A stretch of 29,310 bases of DNA from CAZGSV01 sp964528605 (lineage in GTDB: Bacteria > Armatimonadota > Zipacnadia > CAZGSV01): contig CAZGSV010000028.1 in the NCBI GenBank assembly GCA_964528605.1, positions 1-29,310 on the forward strand, in the 5' to 3' direction. The position numbers were made by a program, and so were the translations under genes. The notes beneath the pieces are model-generated. The model was not told where the DNA came from. It searched no databases and worked only from the letters and a program-made list of their open reading frames with translations. Each line of letters starts with the position of its first letter. Within the stretch, counting starts at the first letter, position 1. Of this stretch, positions 15,752 to 23,370 are shown piece after piece.

Positions 15752-15776
15752 CCGTCTCACCTCCGTCGTCTCGCCC

Positions 15777-17615
15777 TCAACCCTCGGCCTTGAACTCCGC
15801 GTCAATCACGTCGTCGCCGCCGCCCGATGGCCCTTTCTCGCCGCCGCCCGGTGCCTGCTTGCCTCCTGCCGCCTGCTGCTGGGCCGCGGTATGATAGACG
15901 CTCTCAAACACCCGATAGCTCGCCTGCTGCAAATCGTCGCACGCCGCGTTGATCGTCTGCACCTCCGACCCCTTCATCGCCTCCTTCACTCGCTGCACCG
16001 CCGCCTCCACCTGCGAACGCTGCTCCGCCGTCACCTTCTCACCGGCCTCGCGCACCGTCTTCTCCGTCTGATACACCAAGGCGTCCGCACGGTTCCGCGC
16101 CTCCGCCACCTCGCGCTGCCGGCGGTCGTCCTCCACGTGCTGCTCCGCCTCCTTCATCATCCGGTCAATCTCATCCCGGACCAGGTTGCTCGAACCCGTC
16201 ACCGTCACCTTCTGCTCGTTGCTGGTCGCCAAGTCCTTCGCGCCCACGTTGAGTATCCCGTTCGCGTCTATGTCGAACGTCACCTCGATCTGCGGCGTCC
16301 CCCGCGGTGCCAGCGGTATCCCGCTCAAGTGGAACCGCGATAGCGTCTTGTTGTGCGCCGCCATGTCCCGCTCGCCCTGCAGCACGTGCACCTCTACCGA
16401 CGTCTGCCCGTCCTGCGCCGTGGTGAAGATCTCCGACTTGCGCGTAGGTATCGTCGTGTTGCGCTCGATCAGCCGGGTGAATACCCCGCCCAGAGTCTCC
16501 AGCCCGAGCGTCAGCGGCGTCACGTCCAAGAGCACGATGTCCTCCATCTCGCCCGCCAGCACCGACGCCTGTATCGCCGCCCCAACCGCCACCACCTCGT
16601 CCGGGTTGACCCCTTTGTGCGCTTCCTTCCCGGTCAGCCGCCGCACCAACTCCTGCACCGCCGGCATCCGCGTCGAACCGCCTACCAGAATCACCTCGTC
16701 TATCTTGTCCGGCGTCACCTTGGCGTCCTCCAAAGCCCGCCGGAACGGCCCCATCGTCTCGTTGATCAGGTCCGCGATCAGTTCCTCCAACTTCGCCCGC
16801 GTTAGCGTCGCGTCCAAGTGCTTCGGCCCCTCCGGCGTCGAAGTGATGAAGGGCAGGTTGATGTTCGTCTGAATCGTGCTCGACAACTCGATCTTCGCCT
16901 TCTCCGCCGCCTCCTTCAGCCGCTGCAGCGCCTGCGGGTCCTTCCTCAGGTCAATCCCCTGCTGCTTCTGGAACTCGGCCGCCAGATAGTCAATCACCCT
17001 CTGATCGAAATCGTCGCCGCCCAACTGCGTGTTGCCCGCCGTCGCCTTCACCTCGAACACGCCCTCGCCCACCTCCAGCAGGGAAACGTCAAACGTCCCG
17101 CCCCCCAAGTCATAAACGAGAATCGTCTCGTCCTTCTTCTTGCCCAGACCGTAGGCCAGCGCCGCCGCCGTCGGCTCGTTGATGATCCGCAGCACCTCCA
17201 GCCCCGCGATCTCCCCGGCGTTCTTCGTCGCCGTCCGCTGCGCATCGTCGAAATACGCCGGCACCGTGATGACCGCCTTGCTCACCGGCTCGCCCAGATA
17301 TGCCTCCGCGTCGCTCTTCAGTTTCTGTAGGACCATCGCCGAGATCTGCTCCGGCGTGTAATCCTTGCCGTCAATGGTGATCCGGTCCCGGCTCCCCATC
17401 CTGCGCTTGATGGACCGCACCGTGCGCTCCGGGTTCAATATCGCCTGGTTCTTCGCCGGCTGCCCCACCAGCCGGTGCCCCTCCTTCGTGAACGCCACTA
17501 CCGATGGGGTCAGACGCGAGCCCTCTCGGTTCGTGATCACCACGGGCTCTCCGCCCTCCACCACCGCCACTACCGAATTCGTCGTCCCTAGATCAATCCC
17601 GACTACCTTGCTCAC
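15777..17615 (-). CDS. dnaK: Chaperone DnaK (Hsp70)
   Basis: ATP-driven holding and folding chaperone, first cistron of the operon and probable HspR corepressor. The protein has 612 residues, with ATPase signatures GIDLGTTNS at the N-terminus, VYDLGGGTFDVSLLEVG and ILVGGSTRMPAVQELV. A substrate-binding beta domain follows, then a lid, and the canonical end DDVIDAEFKAEG. GTG 17615 is chosen: GAAGGGG lies eight bases upstream and the product starts (M)SKVVGIDLGTTNS as usual. The GTG at 17624 abuts the ribosome site. The segment NPERTVRSIKRRMGSRDRIT runs directly into DGKDYTPEQIS without the insert seen in Gram-negative DnaK. That insert difference is a known family trait; the lineage hint drawn from it is inference. 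Confidence 0.97.
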   Translation of the reverse strand: MSKVVGIDLGTTNSVVAVVEGGEPVVITNREGSRLTPSVVAFTKEGHRLVGQPAKNQAILNPERTVRSIKRRMGSRDRITIDGKDYTPEQISAMVLQKLKSDAEAYLGEPVSKAVITVPAYFDDAQRTATKNAGEIAGLEVLRIINEPTAAALAYGLGKKKDETILVYDLGGGTFDVSLLEVGEGVFEVKATAGNTQLGGDDFDQRVIDYLAAEFQKQQGIDLRKDPQALQRLKEAAEKAKIELSSTIQTNINLPFITSTPEGPKHLDATLTRAKLEELIADLINETMGPFRRALEDAKVTPDKIDEVILVGGSTRMPAVQELVRRLTGKEAHKGVNPDEVVAVGAAIQASVLAGEMEDIVLLDVTPLTLGLETLGGVFTRLIERNTTIPTRKSEIFTTAQDGQTSVEVHVLQGERDMAAHNKTLSRFHLSGIPLAPRGTPQIEVTFDIDANGILNVGAKDLATSNEQKVTVTGSSNLVRDEIDRMMKEAEQHVEDDRRQREVAEARNRADALVYQTEKTVREAGEKVTAEQRSQVEAAVQRVKEAMKGSEVQTINAACDDLQQASYRVFESVYHTAAQQQAAGGKQAPGGGEKGPSGGGDDVIDAEFKAEG

Positions 17616-17716
17616 TTGACGCACCCCTTCTGCCTTGGATGGTTGCTTGCGCCGCGCCTAACCTCTCGCTCGGCTGTCTTCCGCTCTTCCTTCACTTCGG
17701 TGTTCTTTAGCCACAT

Positions 17717-17748
17717 ACTATAATGACCCCTGAGCATAGCATTGTAAA
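17717..17748 (-). promoter_or_regulatory. Probable promoter of the heat-shock operon
   Basis: On the minus strand, TTTACA (17748-17743) is followed after 18 bases by ATTATA (17724-17719), or after 20 bases by TATAGT (17722-17717). This is the only AT-rich segment upstream of dnaK, about 100 bases from its start. The arms AATGAC (17722-17727) and GTCATT (17755-17760) bracket it as an inverted pair. No HAIR or CIRCE operator is visible. Confidence 0.5.
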
Positions 17749-18090
17749 CCTTTTGTCATTTTTTCTCCCCCAAGTGTCTCTTCATCCCCAGGGTTTACCC
17801 CCGTTTCCCTCCCAATCCCTCCCAGAATCCGCCCTTTCCCCGCCGTGTCCGTGCCCCTCCACCGCCGCCTACCGTAACGGATCCCCAAACTTCACCCGCC
17901 GAAGCACGGCTCGCGGGCTTGTGGAACCAGGCTTGCCTGCGACACCACAAGTGGAAGCAGACAGTCGCGCGCAGCGGGCAATCGCGGGTCTGGCCGCGCG
18001 GCCCGGCCGAGACGGGCACCTCGACGAGCCACCGCCGGATCGCCGCTATCGGGCCGCGGCAGCCGCGCCTCCTTACCCTCGCTGATGGAG

Positions 18091-18122
18091 TACGCACACT
18101 GGGGACGTACTTCGATGTGCGT
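18091..18122 (+). repeat. REP-like palindromic repeat, copy D
   Basis: A single core, TACGCACACTGGGGACGTAC followed by TTCGATGTGCGT, in the same orientation as copies A-C, which lie about 15 kb away. The inverted ends TACGCAC and GTGCGT are kept and the last base of the palindrome is lost. Confidence 0.7.
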
Positions 18123-18159
18123 TTGGGAGGGGGAGGGGCGGCCGGTGCGGGCAGTCCGC

Positions 18160-19704
18160 TTACGGATTGCGCCAGGAGCGGCCGTCGCGCGCGAGCAGCG
18201 CCTCGGCTTCCGCAGGGCCCCAGCCGCCAGGCCGATAAGGGTGTAGAGGCGACCGGGCGGGATCGGTGCGCCACGCCTGCAGCACCGGGGTCAGCAGCGA
18301 CCAGGCGGCCTCGATGCCGTCGTGTCGCGTGAACAGAGTCTGATCGCCCAGCATGCAGTCGAGCAGCAGGCGCTCGTAGGCGCCGGGAGGGTCGATGCCA
18401 AACACCTCGCGGTAGCGAAGACCCATCTCCAGCACGCTCATGCAGGCCTTGGGTCCCGGCTGCTTGGCGAGCACGGTCAAGAAGACCCCCTCCTCAGGCT
18501 GCACCTTGAAGGCCAGGACGTTGGGCGAGGGGCCTTGGGGCAGCACGCGGGCGAAAGCGGAGTGCTGCACCTTCTTGAACACGATCGCGATCTCGCTGGC
18601 GCGCCTGGCGAGACGTTTGCCCGCCCGGAGGTAGAAGGGCACCTCGCGCCAGCGGTCGTTGTCCACCAGCACCTTCGCGGCCAGGTAAGTCTCGGTCTGT
18701 GAATTGGGCGCCACTCCCTCCTCCTCGCGATAGGCGAGCACCTTCTGGCCGCCGGCCTCGCCCCCCCCGTACTGCCCGCGCACGACGCCAATGCCCAGGT
18801 CCTCCGCAGGAAACGGCCGGATGGCGCGCAGCAGCCGGTACTTTTCGTCGCGCACCGGCTCGGCGTCGAAGCAGGTGGGAGGCTCCATCGCCACTAGCGC
18901 CAGCATCTGCAGCATGTGGTTCTGGAACATGTCGCGCAGCAGGCCGGCGCGGTCGAAGTAGCCCACGCGATGCTCCAGGCCCACGGTCTCCGCGACCGTG
19001 ATCTGCACGTGGTCCACGTACTGACGGTTCCACACCGGCTCGAAGACAGCGTTGGCGAAGCGGAAGACGAGAATGTTCTGCACGGTCTCCTTACCGAGGT
19101 AGTGGTCCATGCGGTAGATCTGGTGCTCGGCCAGGTTGCGGTGAAGTTCGGCGTCGAGCGCGAGAGCGCTCTCCAGATCGCTGCCGAACGGCTTCTCCAG
19201 CACCACCCGCACCCACGGCGCGGCTTCGCCCGAGCACTTGGCTAGGCCGGCCGCCGCCAGGCCGCCGACGATGTCGCGGAAGAGATCGGGGGGGGTAGCG
19301 AGGTAGAAGAGGTGATTGCCCCCTGTGGAGTACTCCGCGTCCAGTTTCTTGAGCCGCTCCGAGAGCAGGCCGTAGCCACTGGGATCGCCGTAGCCGCCCG
19401 CCAGATACCTGCACCGCGGCAGGAACCCGGAGAGGTGCGCGGCATCCCGCTCGCCCGCGGCCGCGGCCACTGCCCGGCTCAGGCTGCTGCGGAATTGCTC
19501 GTCGGTGTTTGGCGTGCGGCCGTAGCCGAGGAGGTAAAAGGCGCCCGGCAGCAGCCTTCTGCGAAAGAGGCTGAAGAGCGCCGGCAGCAGCTTCCGGTGC
19601 GCCAGGTCGCCGGAGGCGCCAAATATGACGATGCCGCACGGCTCCGCGCTGCGTTCGATGCAGAAGTCCTCTTGGCCGATGACCTGGAGTTCGTATGAGC
19701 CCAT
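18160..19704 (-). CDS. zwf: Glucose-6-phosphate 1-dehydrogenase
   Basis: Oxidises glucose 6-phosphate to 6-phosphogluconolactone with NAD(P)+, the entry step of the oxidative pentose phosphate pathway in the cytosol. The 514-residue length is normal. The Rossmann motif is GASGDLAHRKLLPAL (29-43), followed by EKPFGSD (170-176) and the catalytic signature DHYLGKE (200-206), whose histidine is the base. ATG 19704 has GGAGG ten bases upstream; the open frame beyond it overlaps gnd and is not coding. It lies 56 bp after gnd on the same strand, so the pair probably shares a transcript. No lactonase (pgl) gene lies between them. Cofactor preference was not judged. Confidence 0.96.
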   Translation of the reverse strand: MGSYELQVIGQEDFCIERSAEPCGIVIFGASGDLAHRKLLPALFSLFRRRLLPGAFYLLGYGRTPNTDEQFRSSLSRAVAAAAGERDAAHLSGFLPRCRYLAGGYGDPSGYGLLSERLKKLDAEYSTGGNHLFYLATPPDLFRDIVGGLAAAGLAKCSGEAAPWVRVVLEKPFGSDLESALALDAELHRNLAEHQIYRMDHYLGKETVQNILVFRFANAVFEPVWNRQYVDHVQITVAETVGLEHRVGYFDRAGLLRDMFQNHMLQMLALVAMEPPTCFDAEPVRDEKYRLLRAIRPFPAEDLGIGVVRGQYGGGEAGGQKVLAYREEEGVAPNSQTETYLAAKVLVDNDRWREVPFYLRAGKRLARRASEIAIVFKKVQHSAFARVLPQGPSPNVLAFKVQPEEGVFLTVLAKQPGPKACMSVLEMGLRYREVFGIDPPGAYERLLLDCMLGDQTLFTRHDGIEAAWSLLTPVLQAWRTDPARSPLHPYRPGGWGPAEAEALLARDGRSWRNP

Positions 19705-19760
19705 GACGTTCTCACCTCCTCGCCACATCCCTGTCCGTCGGCCGTGTTGAGTCGCGCCCG

Positions 19761-20699
19761 CTAGGACTCCTGGCCAGCCTCGCCTGCCCCGCTCCTCTGT
19801 GGCGTGAATGCCTTGTGACCGCCGAAGGCGTGGCGGAGAGCGGCGATGACCCTGTCGGAGAAGACGTCCTCCTGTCTCGACTGGAAGCGCTTGAACAGTG
19901 CCTGGGCGATGACCGGCGCAGAGACGCCGGAGGCGACCGCCTGCTGCACCGTCCAACGGCCCTCGCCGGAGTCTTCGACGTAGCCCTTGACGGAGGAAAG
20001 GTCGGGGTCTTCCGCCAGGGCCGACTCGAGCAACTCGAGAAGCCACGAGCGGACGACGGACCCCTGGTTCCACAGGTGCGCGACCTTGCGCAGGTCGAGG
20101 TGCTCGCGGTAAGGCGAGGCGTGCAGCAGGTCGAAGCCCTCGCCGTATGCCTCTGTCAGGGCGTACTCGATCCCGTTGTGAACCATCTTGACGAAGTGGC
20201 CTGCCCCGACCGGGCCGCAGTAGAGGTAGCCCTCCGGCGGCGCGAGGGTGCGGAGCAGAGGCTCGAGGCGGCGGAAGTCGGCCTCCTCGCCGCCGATCAT
20301 GATGCAGTAGCCGACTTGGAGGCCCCAGATGCCGCCGGACACGCCCGCATCCAGATAGTGGACGCCGCGGGGCTCCAGTTCACGGGCGCGGCGGATGTCG
20401 TCCTCGAAGTGGGTGTTGCCTCCGTCTATGAGCAGGTCGCCGGGGGAGAGCAGTTCGGCGAGGGCGCGCGCATGCTGGTCGGTCGTCTCGCCCGCGGGCA
20501 GCATCATCCACACCACGCGCGGCGGCGCGAGCCTCTGACTCAGTTCCTGCAAGGACTGCGCGCCGACCGCGCCTTCCTCCACCACCTCGGCGGTCTTCGC
20601 CCAAGTGCGGTTGTAGGCGATTACCTGATGCCCCCCCCGGAGGAGGCGGCGGGTCATGTTCATGCCCATGCGCCCGAGTCCGACCATTCCAACCTGCAT
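19761..20699 (-). CDS. gnd: 6-phosphogluconate dehydrogenase, short decarboxylating form
   Basis: Converts 6-phosphogluconate to ribulose 5-phosphate and CO2. It has 312 residues, matching the short bacterial class (about 300) rather than the roughly 470-residue enzyme. It carries the Rossmann GLGRMGMNMTRRL at the N-terminus, the family signature DAGVSGGIWGLQVGYCIMIGG, and the catalytic GAGHFVKMVHNGIEY with Lys, His and Asn. ATG 20699 begins the normal MQVGMVGLGRMG; the ribosome site (AAAGGGGG) is rather distant. The frame stays open upstream but runs into a dead transposase, so no fusion is implied. An extended -10 lies about 65 bp upstream. It forms an operon with zwf. Confidence 0.95.
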   Translation of the reverse strand: MQVGMVGLGRMGMNMTRRLLRGGHQVIAYNRTWAKTAEVVEEGAVGAQSLQELSQRLAPPRVVWMMLPAGETTDQHARALAELLSPGDLLIDGGNTHFEDDIRRARELEPRGVHYLDAGVSGGIWGLQVGYCIMIGGEEADFRRLEPLLRTLAPPEGYLYCGPVGAGHFVKMVHNGIEYALTEAYGEGFDLLHASPYREHLDLRKVAHLWNQGSVVRSWLLELLESALAEDPDLSSVKGYVEDSGEGRWTVQQAVASGVSAPVIAQALFKRFQSRQEDVFSDRVIAALRHAFGGHKAFTPQRSGAGEAGQES

Positions 20700-20763
20700 T
20701 TCCGTGGCCCCCTTTGCGGTGGCGGCACACCGGCTGCGCGGCGCCGCCGCCCGGCCAATGACG

Positions 20764-20772
20764 ATTCTACCA
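20764..20772 (-). promoter_or_regulatory. Possible extended -10 promoter of gnd-zwf
   Basis: The minus strand reads TGGTAGAAT (20772-20764), an extended -10, with no good -35. It lies between the IS remnant and gnd, which would let gnd-zwf be expressed independently of pgi. Confidence 0.4.
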
Positions 20773-20841
20773 GGCGGCACGCGCCCAGGGGATGTGCAGA
20801 GCCCGTGGGCGACCCGCGCGCGGCCCATTATGTGCGGCCAC

Positions 20842-21320
20842 GGCAGGCGAAAATGGGGACAGTGGGGCTGTTGGAAAAGTGGGGGTGGGGGGGAGTGGAG
20901 GGAGCCGTCACCCGCTTTATCCGCTTCCCCGTGTTCGCCTGCGCCCGCTGCAACTGCACCCCCAAACGCTGCCCCTCGTGCTCCTCCCCGGCGCTCACCT
21001 CCACCGCCACGATCACCCCCGACCCCCCCCATGACCGCGTGCTGCTTGCAACTCGGCTGCAGGGGAAACCCCTTGCTACCGGTGCTCAAACTCGCCTCCG
21101 GGTCTATGCGCCGCCGCCCCTCATACTCCTGGTAACACCCCTTCACCTCCTCCCGCACCCACGATAAGTCCACCACCCGGTCCACCCGCCGCCAGATGTG
21201 ATCCTCCGGTACCAACTCCCGCAAGGAACCCGCTGCCAAAAGCTCCTCCTGCCCCCGCTCCTGTCTCCCCCTCACCCCCCCCGACTTTTTCAAAAGGCCC
21301 ACCATAACCATTTTTCTGCC
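20842..21320 (-). mobile_element. Decayed IS1182-like element with imperfect terminal inverted repeats
   Basis: About 480 bases bounded by related ends. The plus strand from 20842 reads GGCAGGCGAAAATGGGGACA and continues into a GTTGGAAAAGTGGGGG block. The minus strand from 21320 reads GGCAGAAAAATGGTTATGGT and continues into TTTTGAAAAAGTCGGGG. After aligning at AAAATGG, roughly three quarters of about 36 positions agree. Inside lie only fragments of an IS1182-family transposase. A full element of this family is about three times longer, so this is an internal-deletion relic. It separates the cyclase gene from gnd. No clear target duplication was identified. Confidence 0.7.
20905..21311 (-). 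pseudogene. Transposase remnant, IS1182 family
   Basis: From ATG 21311 the frame gives a recognisable IS1182 N-terminus: AAGSLRELVPEDHIWRRVDR, VVDLSWVREEVKG and RRRIDPEA. It then jumps near 21104 to a piece that in intact relatives lies far downstream (STGSKGFPLQPSCKQHAV), probably by deletion at similar DPE-coding sequence. At a run of eight C (21023-21030) the frame shifts. The next homologous piece, GVIVAVEVSAGEEHEGQRLG followed by VQLQRAQANTG, is read in another frame and then ends. The catalytic core and C-terminus are missing, so it cannot be active. Family assignment is from motif memory, without a search. Confidence 0.72.
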
Positions 21321-21352
21321 TATAACCACGCGGAGAAGACCGGTTGCTGTCC

Positions 21353-21985
21353 CTAGTTTTTGTCTTCGAGGAGGAAGACGCGCGCGGGCGCGGCCTCCGC
21401 TCCCACTACGGGCAGCAGGCCGCAGAAGAGGAAGTAGTCGCCCGGGGGCACCTGCGACAGGTCCAGGCCCTCGAGCGCCAGGATGCCGGCGCCGAGCAGG
21501 GCCTTGTGTGCGGGATGCCCGGCGGCGTGAAAGCGATCCACCGAGAGATAGTCCACGCCCGCCAGCAGCGGCCGGCGCTCCACGAGAAACTCGGCCGCGT
21601 CCTTGGTGAGATAGACGAAGTCTTGCGCGAACTCCGACTGGCGCCACAGCGAAGAGTTGCGCGTGCGAAACAGCGGGCGCCGCACGCCCTCCCAGTCGAG
21701 CGGCCTGAGGTCCTCGGCCGTGATGGCCTCCTGCACGTCGAGTCGAAACACGCGGGCCGGGCCAATCAGCGCCTCGGTGGCCACCTGCTCAACCGTGGCC
21801 GCGCCGTCAATGAAGTGGTGCGGCGCGTCCAGGTGCGTGCCCGTGTGCGCGCCAAAGCAGACCCAGGAGTTGTTGGCGCCCGCGCCCTCGGAGATGCGGT
21901 GCATGTACTCCAGTTGCAGCGGTGGGTCTCCGGGATAGATCACCATACCCTCGTGCAGTGGAACGGAGACGTCGTAAACCTTCAC
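21353..21985 (-). CDS. Cyclase-family metal-dependent hydrolase (kynurenine formamidase-like)
   Basis: A 210-residue protein of the cyclase/arylformamidase family, whose members hydrolyse N-formylkynurenine, isatin or related amides and lactones with a bound divalent metal. The family motif HTGTHLDAPHHF (47-58) provides the metal ligands H47, H51 and D53 and the catalytic H57. The second conserved block is DYLSVDRFHAAGHPAHKALLGAGILALEGL, with E172. GTG 21985 is preferred, with GGAGG eight bases upstream; the longer frame overlaps pgi. It starts 23 bp after the pgi stop, so it is co-transcribed with a glycolytic gene. That context fits neither tryptophan catabolism nor any known step; hydrolysis of a sugar-acid lactone would suit the neighbours but is speculation. 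Confidence 0.85.
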   Translation of the reverse strand: MKVYDVSVPLHEGMVIYPGDPPLQLEYMHRISEGAGANNSWVCFGAHTGTHLDAPHHFIDGAATVEQVATEALIGPARVFRLDVQEAITAEDLRPLDWEGVRRPLFRTRNSSLWRQSEFAQDFVYLTKDAAEFLVERRPLLAGVDYLSVDRFHAAGHPAHKALLGAGILALEGLDLSQVPPGDYFLFCGLLPVVGAEAAPARVFLLEDKN

Positions 21986-22008
21986 TGCCAACACCTCCTC
22001 TCCTTGGC

Positions 22009-23370
22009 TTACGCGAATCTCACTATGGCTCGCTCCTGCGCCGCCAGCGTGCCGAGCACGCGCTCCGCCTCGCTCTCGGCGCCGGGCTTGCGCAGCAGAG
22101 CGAACATGTTGCGCTTGTAGTGCTCCACTCCCGGCTGATTGAAGGGGTTGATGCCCAGCAGGCACCCGCTCACCGCGCACGCCTTCTCGAAGAAGTAGAT
22201 GAGCGCACCCAGGTTGTAGGCATCCAGCGTCGGCAGGGAGACGGTCATGTTGGGCACGCCTCCCTCGTGGTGCGCGAGCGCGGTGCCGCGGTAGGCCTGC
22301 ATGTTGACCTCGTGCAGGCTCTTACCTGCCAGGTAGTTGAGTTCGTCGGTGTCCTCCGGCACGTAGGGGATCGTCTGTACCTCGGGCTCGAGGTCCAAAT
22401 GGAGGAAGGTCTCGAAGGCGAGGCGCTGCCCCTGCTGAATCCACTGGCCGAGCGAGTGCAGGTCGGTGGTGAAGTCCACCGCCGTGGGAAAGATGCCGGT
22501 GCCGTCCTTGCCCTCGCTCTCGGCGAAGAGTTGCTTCCACCATTCCGCGAAGTAGTGGAGCCGAGGCTCGAAGTTGGCGAGGATCTCGACCCGGAAGCCC
22601 CGGGAGAAGAGCGCGTTGCGCGCGGCGGCGTAGAAGTAGGCGGGATTAGCGGCTAGGTCGGCATCTAGGCAGGCGTCCGCGCAATCGGCGGCGCCCGCGA
22701 GCAGCGCCTCGATGTCAATGCGTGCGAAGCAGATGGGCAGCAGCCCCACCGCCGACAGCACCGAGTAGCGTCCGCCCACGGCACCCGGCACCGCTAGCGT
22801 CTGGTACCCTTCCTGTGTTGCCAGTCTGCGCAGTATGCCCTTGGAGGCGTCGGTGGTGGCGACGATGCGGCCGCGTGCCCGCTCCTCGCCGAGGCTGCGC
22901 ACCAGCAGGTCGCGCAGCAGGCGGAAGGCGATCGCGGGCTCCACCGTGGTGCCCGACTTGGAGATGACATTGACGCAGAACTCCTTGTCCTCCAACGCGC
23001 GCAGCAGAGCCGCGTGCGAGTGGGCCGAGAGGTCTTTGCCCGCGAAGAGAACGTTGGGCGCCTCGCCGGGCCGCTGGAGGGCCTCAAGCACCGCCCGCGC
23101 GCCCAAGTAAGACCCCCCTATCGCCACGCTGACCATCATGTCGGCGGTGTCGCGCAGGCGCTTAGCCAGGTCCTTGACCTTTGCCAGTTCCTCCGGCGAG
23201 ATGATGGCGCGCGGGTCGAGCCACCCGCGGAAGTCGCTGCCGGGGCAGATGCCCTCGTGGAGCATCTCGTGGCACAGGCGCGCCTTAGGCGCCCACGGCT
23301 CGATCTGCTCTGGGGTGAGATGGGGGTGCAGGTAGGTCCAGTCGAGAGCAATCGGCACTCTTGCTGCCAC
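22009..23370 (-). CDS. pgi: Glucose-6-phosphate isomerase
   Basis: Interconverts glucose 6-phosphate and fructose 6-phosphate in the cytosol. It is 453 residues, the compact type also found in Firmicutes, not the roughly 550-residue enterobacterial form. Motifs are VAIGGSYLGARA and VISKSGTTVE (sugar-phosphate binding), and a C-terminal GINPFNQPGVEHYKRN with the catalytic lysine. GTG 23370 has GGAGGAGG about ten bases upstream and gives (M)AARVPIALDWTYLHPHL. The open frame beyond it is low-complexity Arg/Pro and noncoding. A weak promoter (TTCACA-N19-GAATAT, minus strand, 23439-23409) lies just upstream. It is first in the order pgi, cyclase, IS relic, gnd, zwf, placing glucose-6-phosphate partitioning in one locus. 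Confidence 0.95.
   Translation of the reverse strand: MAARVPIALDWTYLHPHLTPEQIEPWAPKARLCHEMLHEGICPGSDFRGWLDPRAIISPEELAKVKDLAKRLRDTADMMVSVAIGGSYLGARAVLEALQRPGEAPNVLFAGKDLSAHSHAALLRALEDKEFCVNVISKSGTTVEPAIAFRLLRDLLVRSLGEERARGRIVATTDASKGILRRLATQEGYQTLAVPGAVGGRYSVLSAVGLLPICFARIDIEALLAGAADCADACLDADLAANPAYFYAAARNALFSRGFRVEILANFEPRLHYFAEWWKQLFAESEGKDGTGIFPTAVDFTTDLHSLGQWIQQGQRLAFETFLHLDLEPEVQTIPYVPEDTDELNYLAGKSLHEVNMQAYRGTALAHHEGGVPNMTVSLPTLDAYNLGALIYFFEKACAVSGCLLGINPFNQPGVEHYKRNMFALLRKPGAESEAERVLGTLAAQERAIVRFA

Larger units (their letters stand above)
17616..18159. other. Intergenic region between dnaK and zwf, site of a GC-skew switch
   Basis: About 540 bases without a convincing gene. It holds the dnaK leader and promoter, then a pyrimidine-rich plus strand (17755-17865), then balanced sequence, then a REP-like repeat (18091-18122), then a G-run (18124-18138). 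The plus strand changes from C-rich to G-rich around 17.9 kb. No DnaA box (TTATCCACA) was found. Confidence 0.6.

Noticed and set aside
17616..18159. Confirmed replication origin
   Set aside because: The skew polarity fits, but no DnaA box, dnaA, dnaN or parAB was seen, so it is kept only as a hypothesis.
17795..18274. Minus-strand open frame between dnaK and zwf
   Set aside because: Overlaps the end of zwf, is Arg/Ala/Gly-rich and runs through the repeat; no domain.
19705..20073. N-terminal extension of zwf
   Set aside because: It would overlap gnd; the ATG at 19704 has a proper ribosome site and gives the standard protein.
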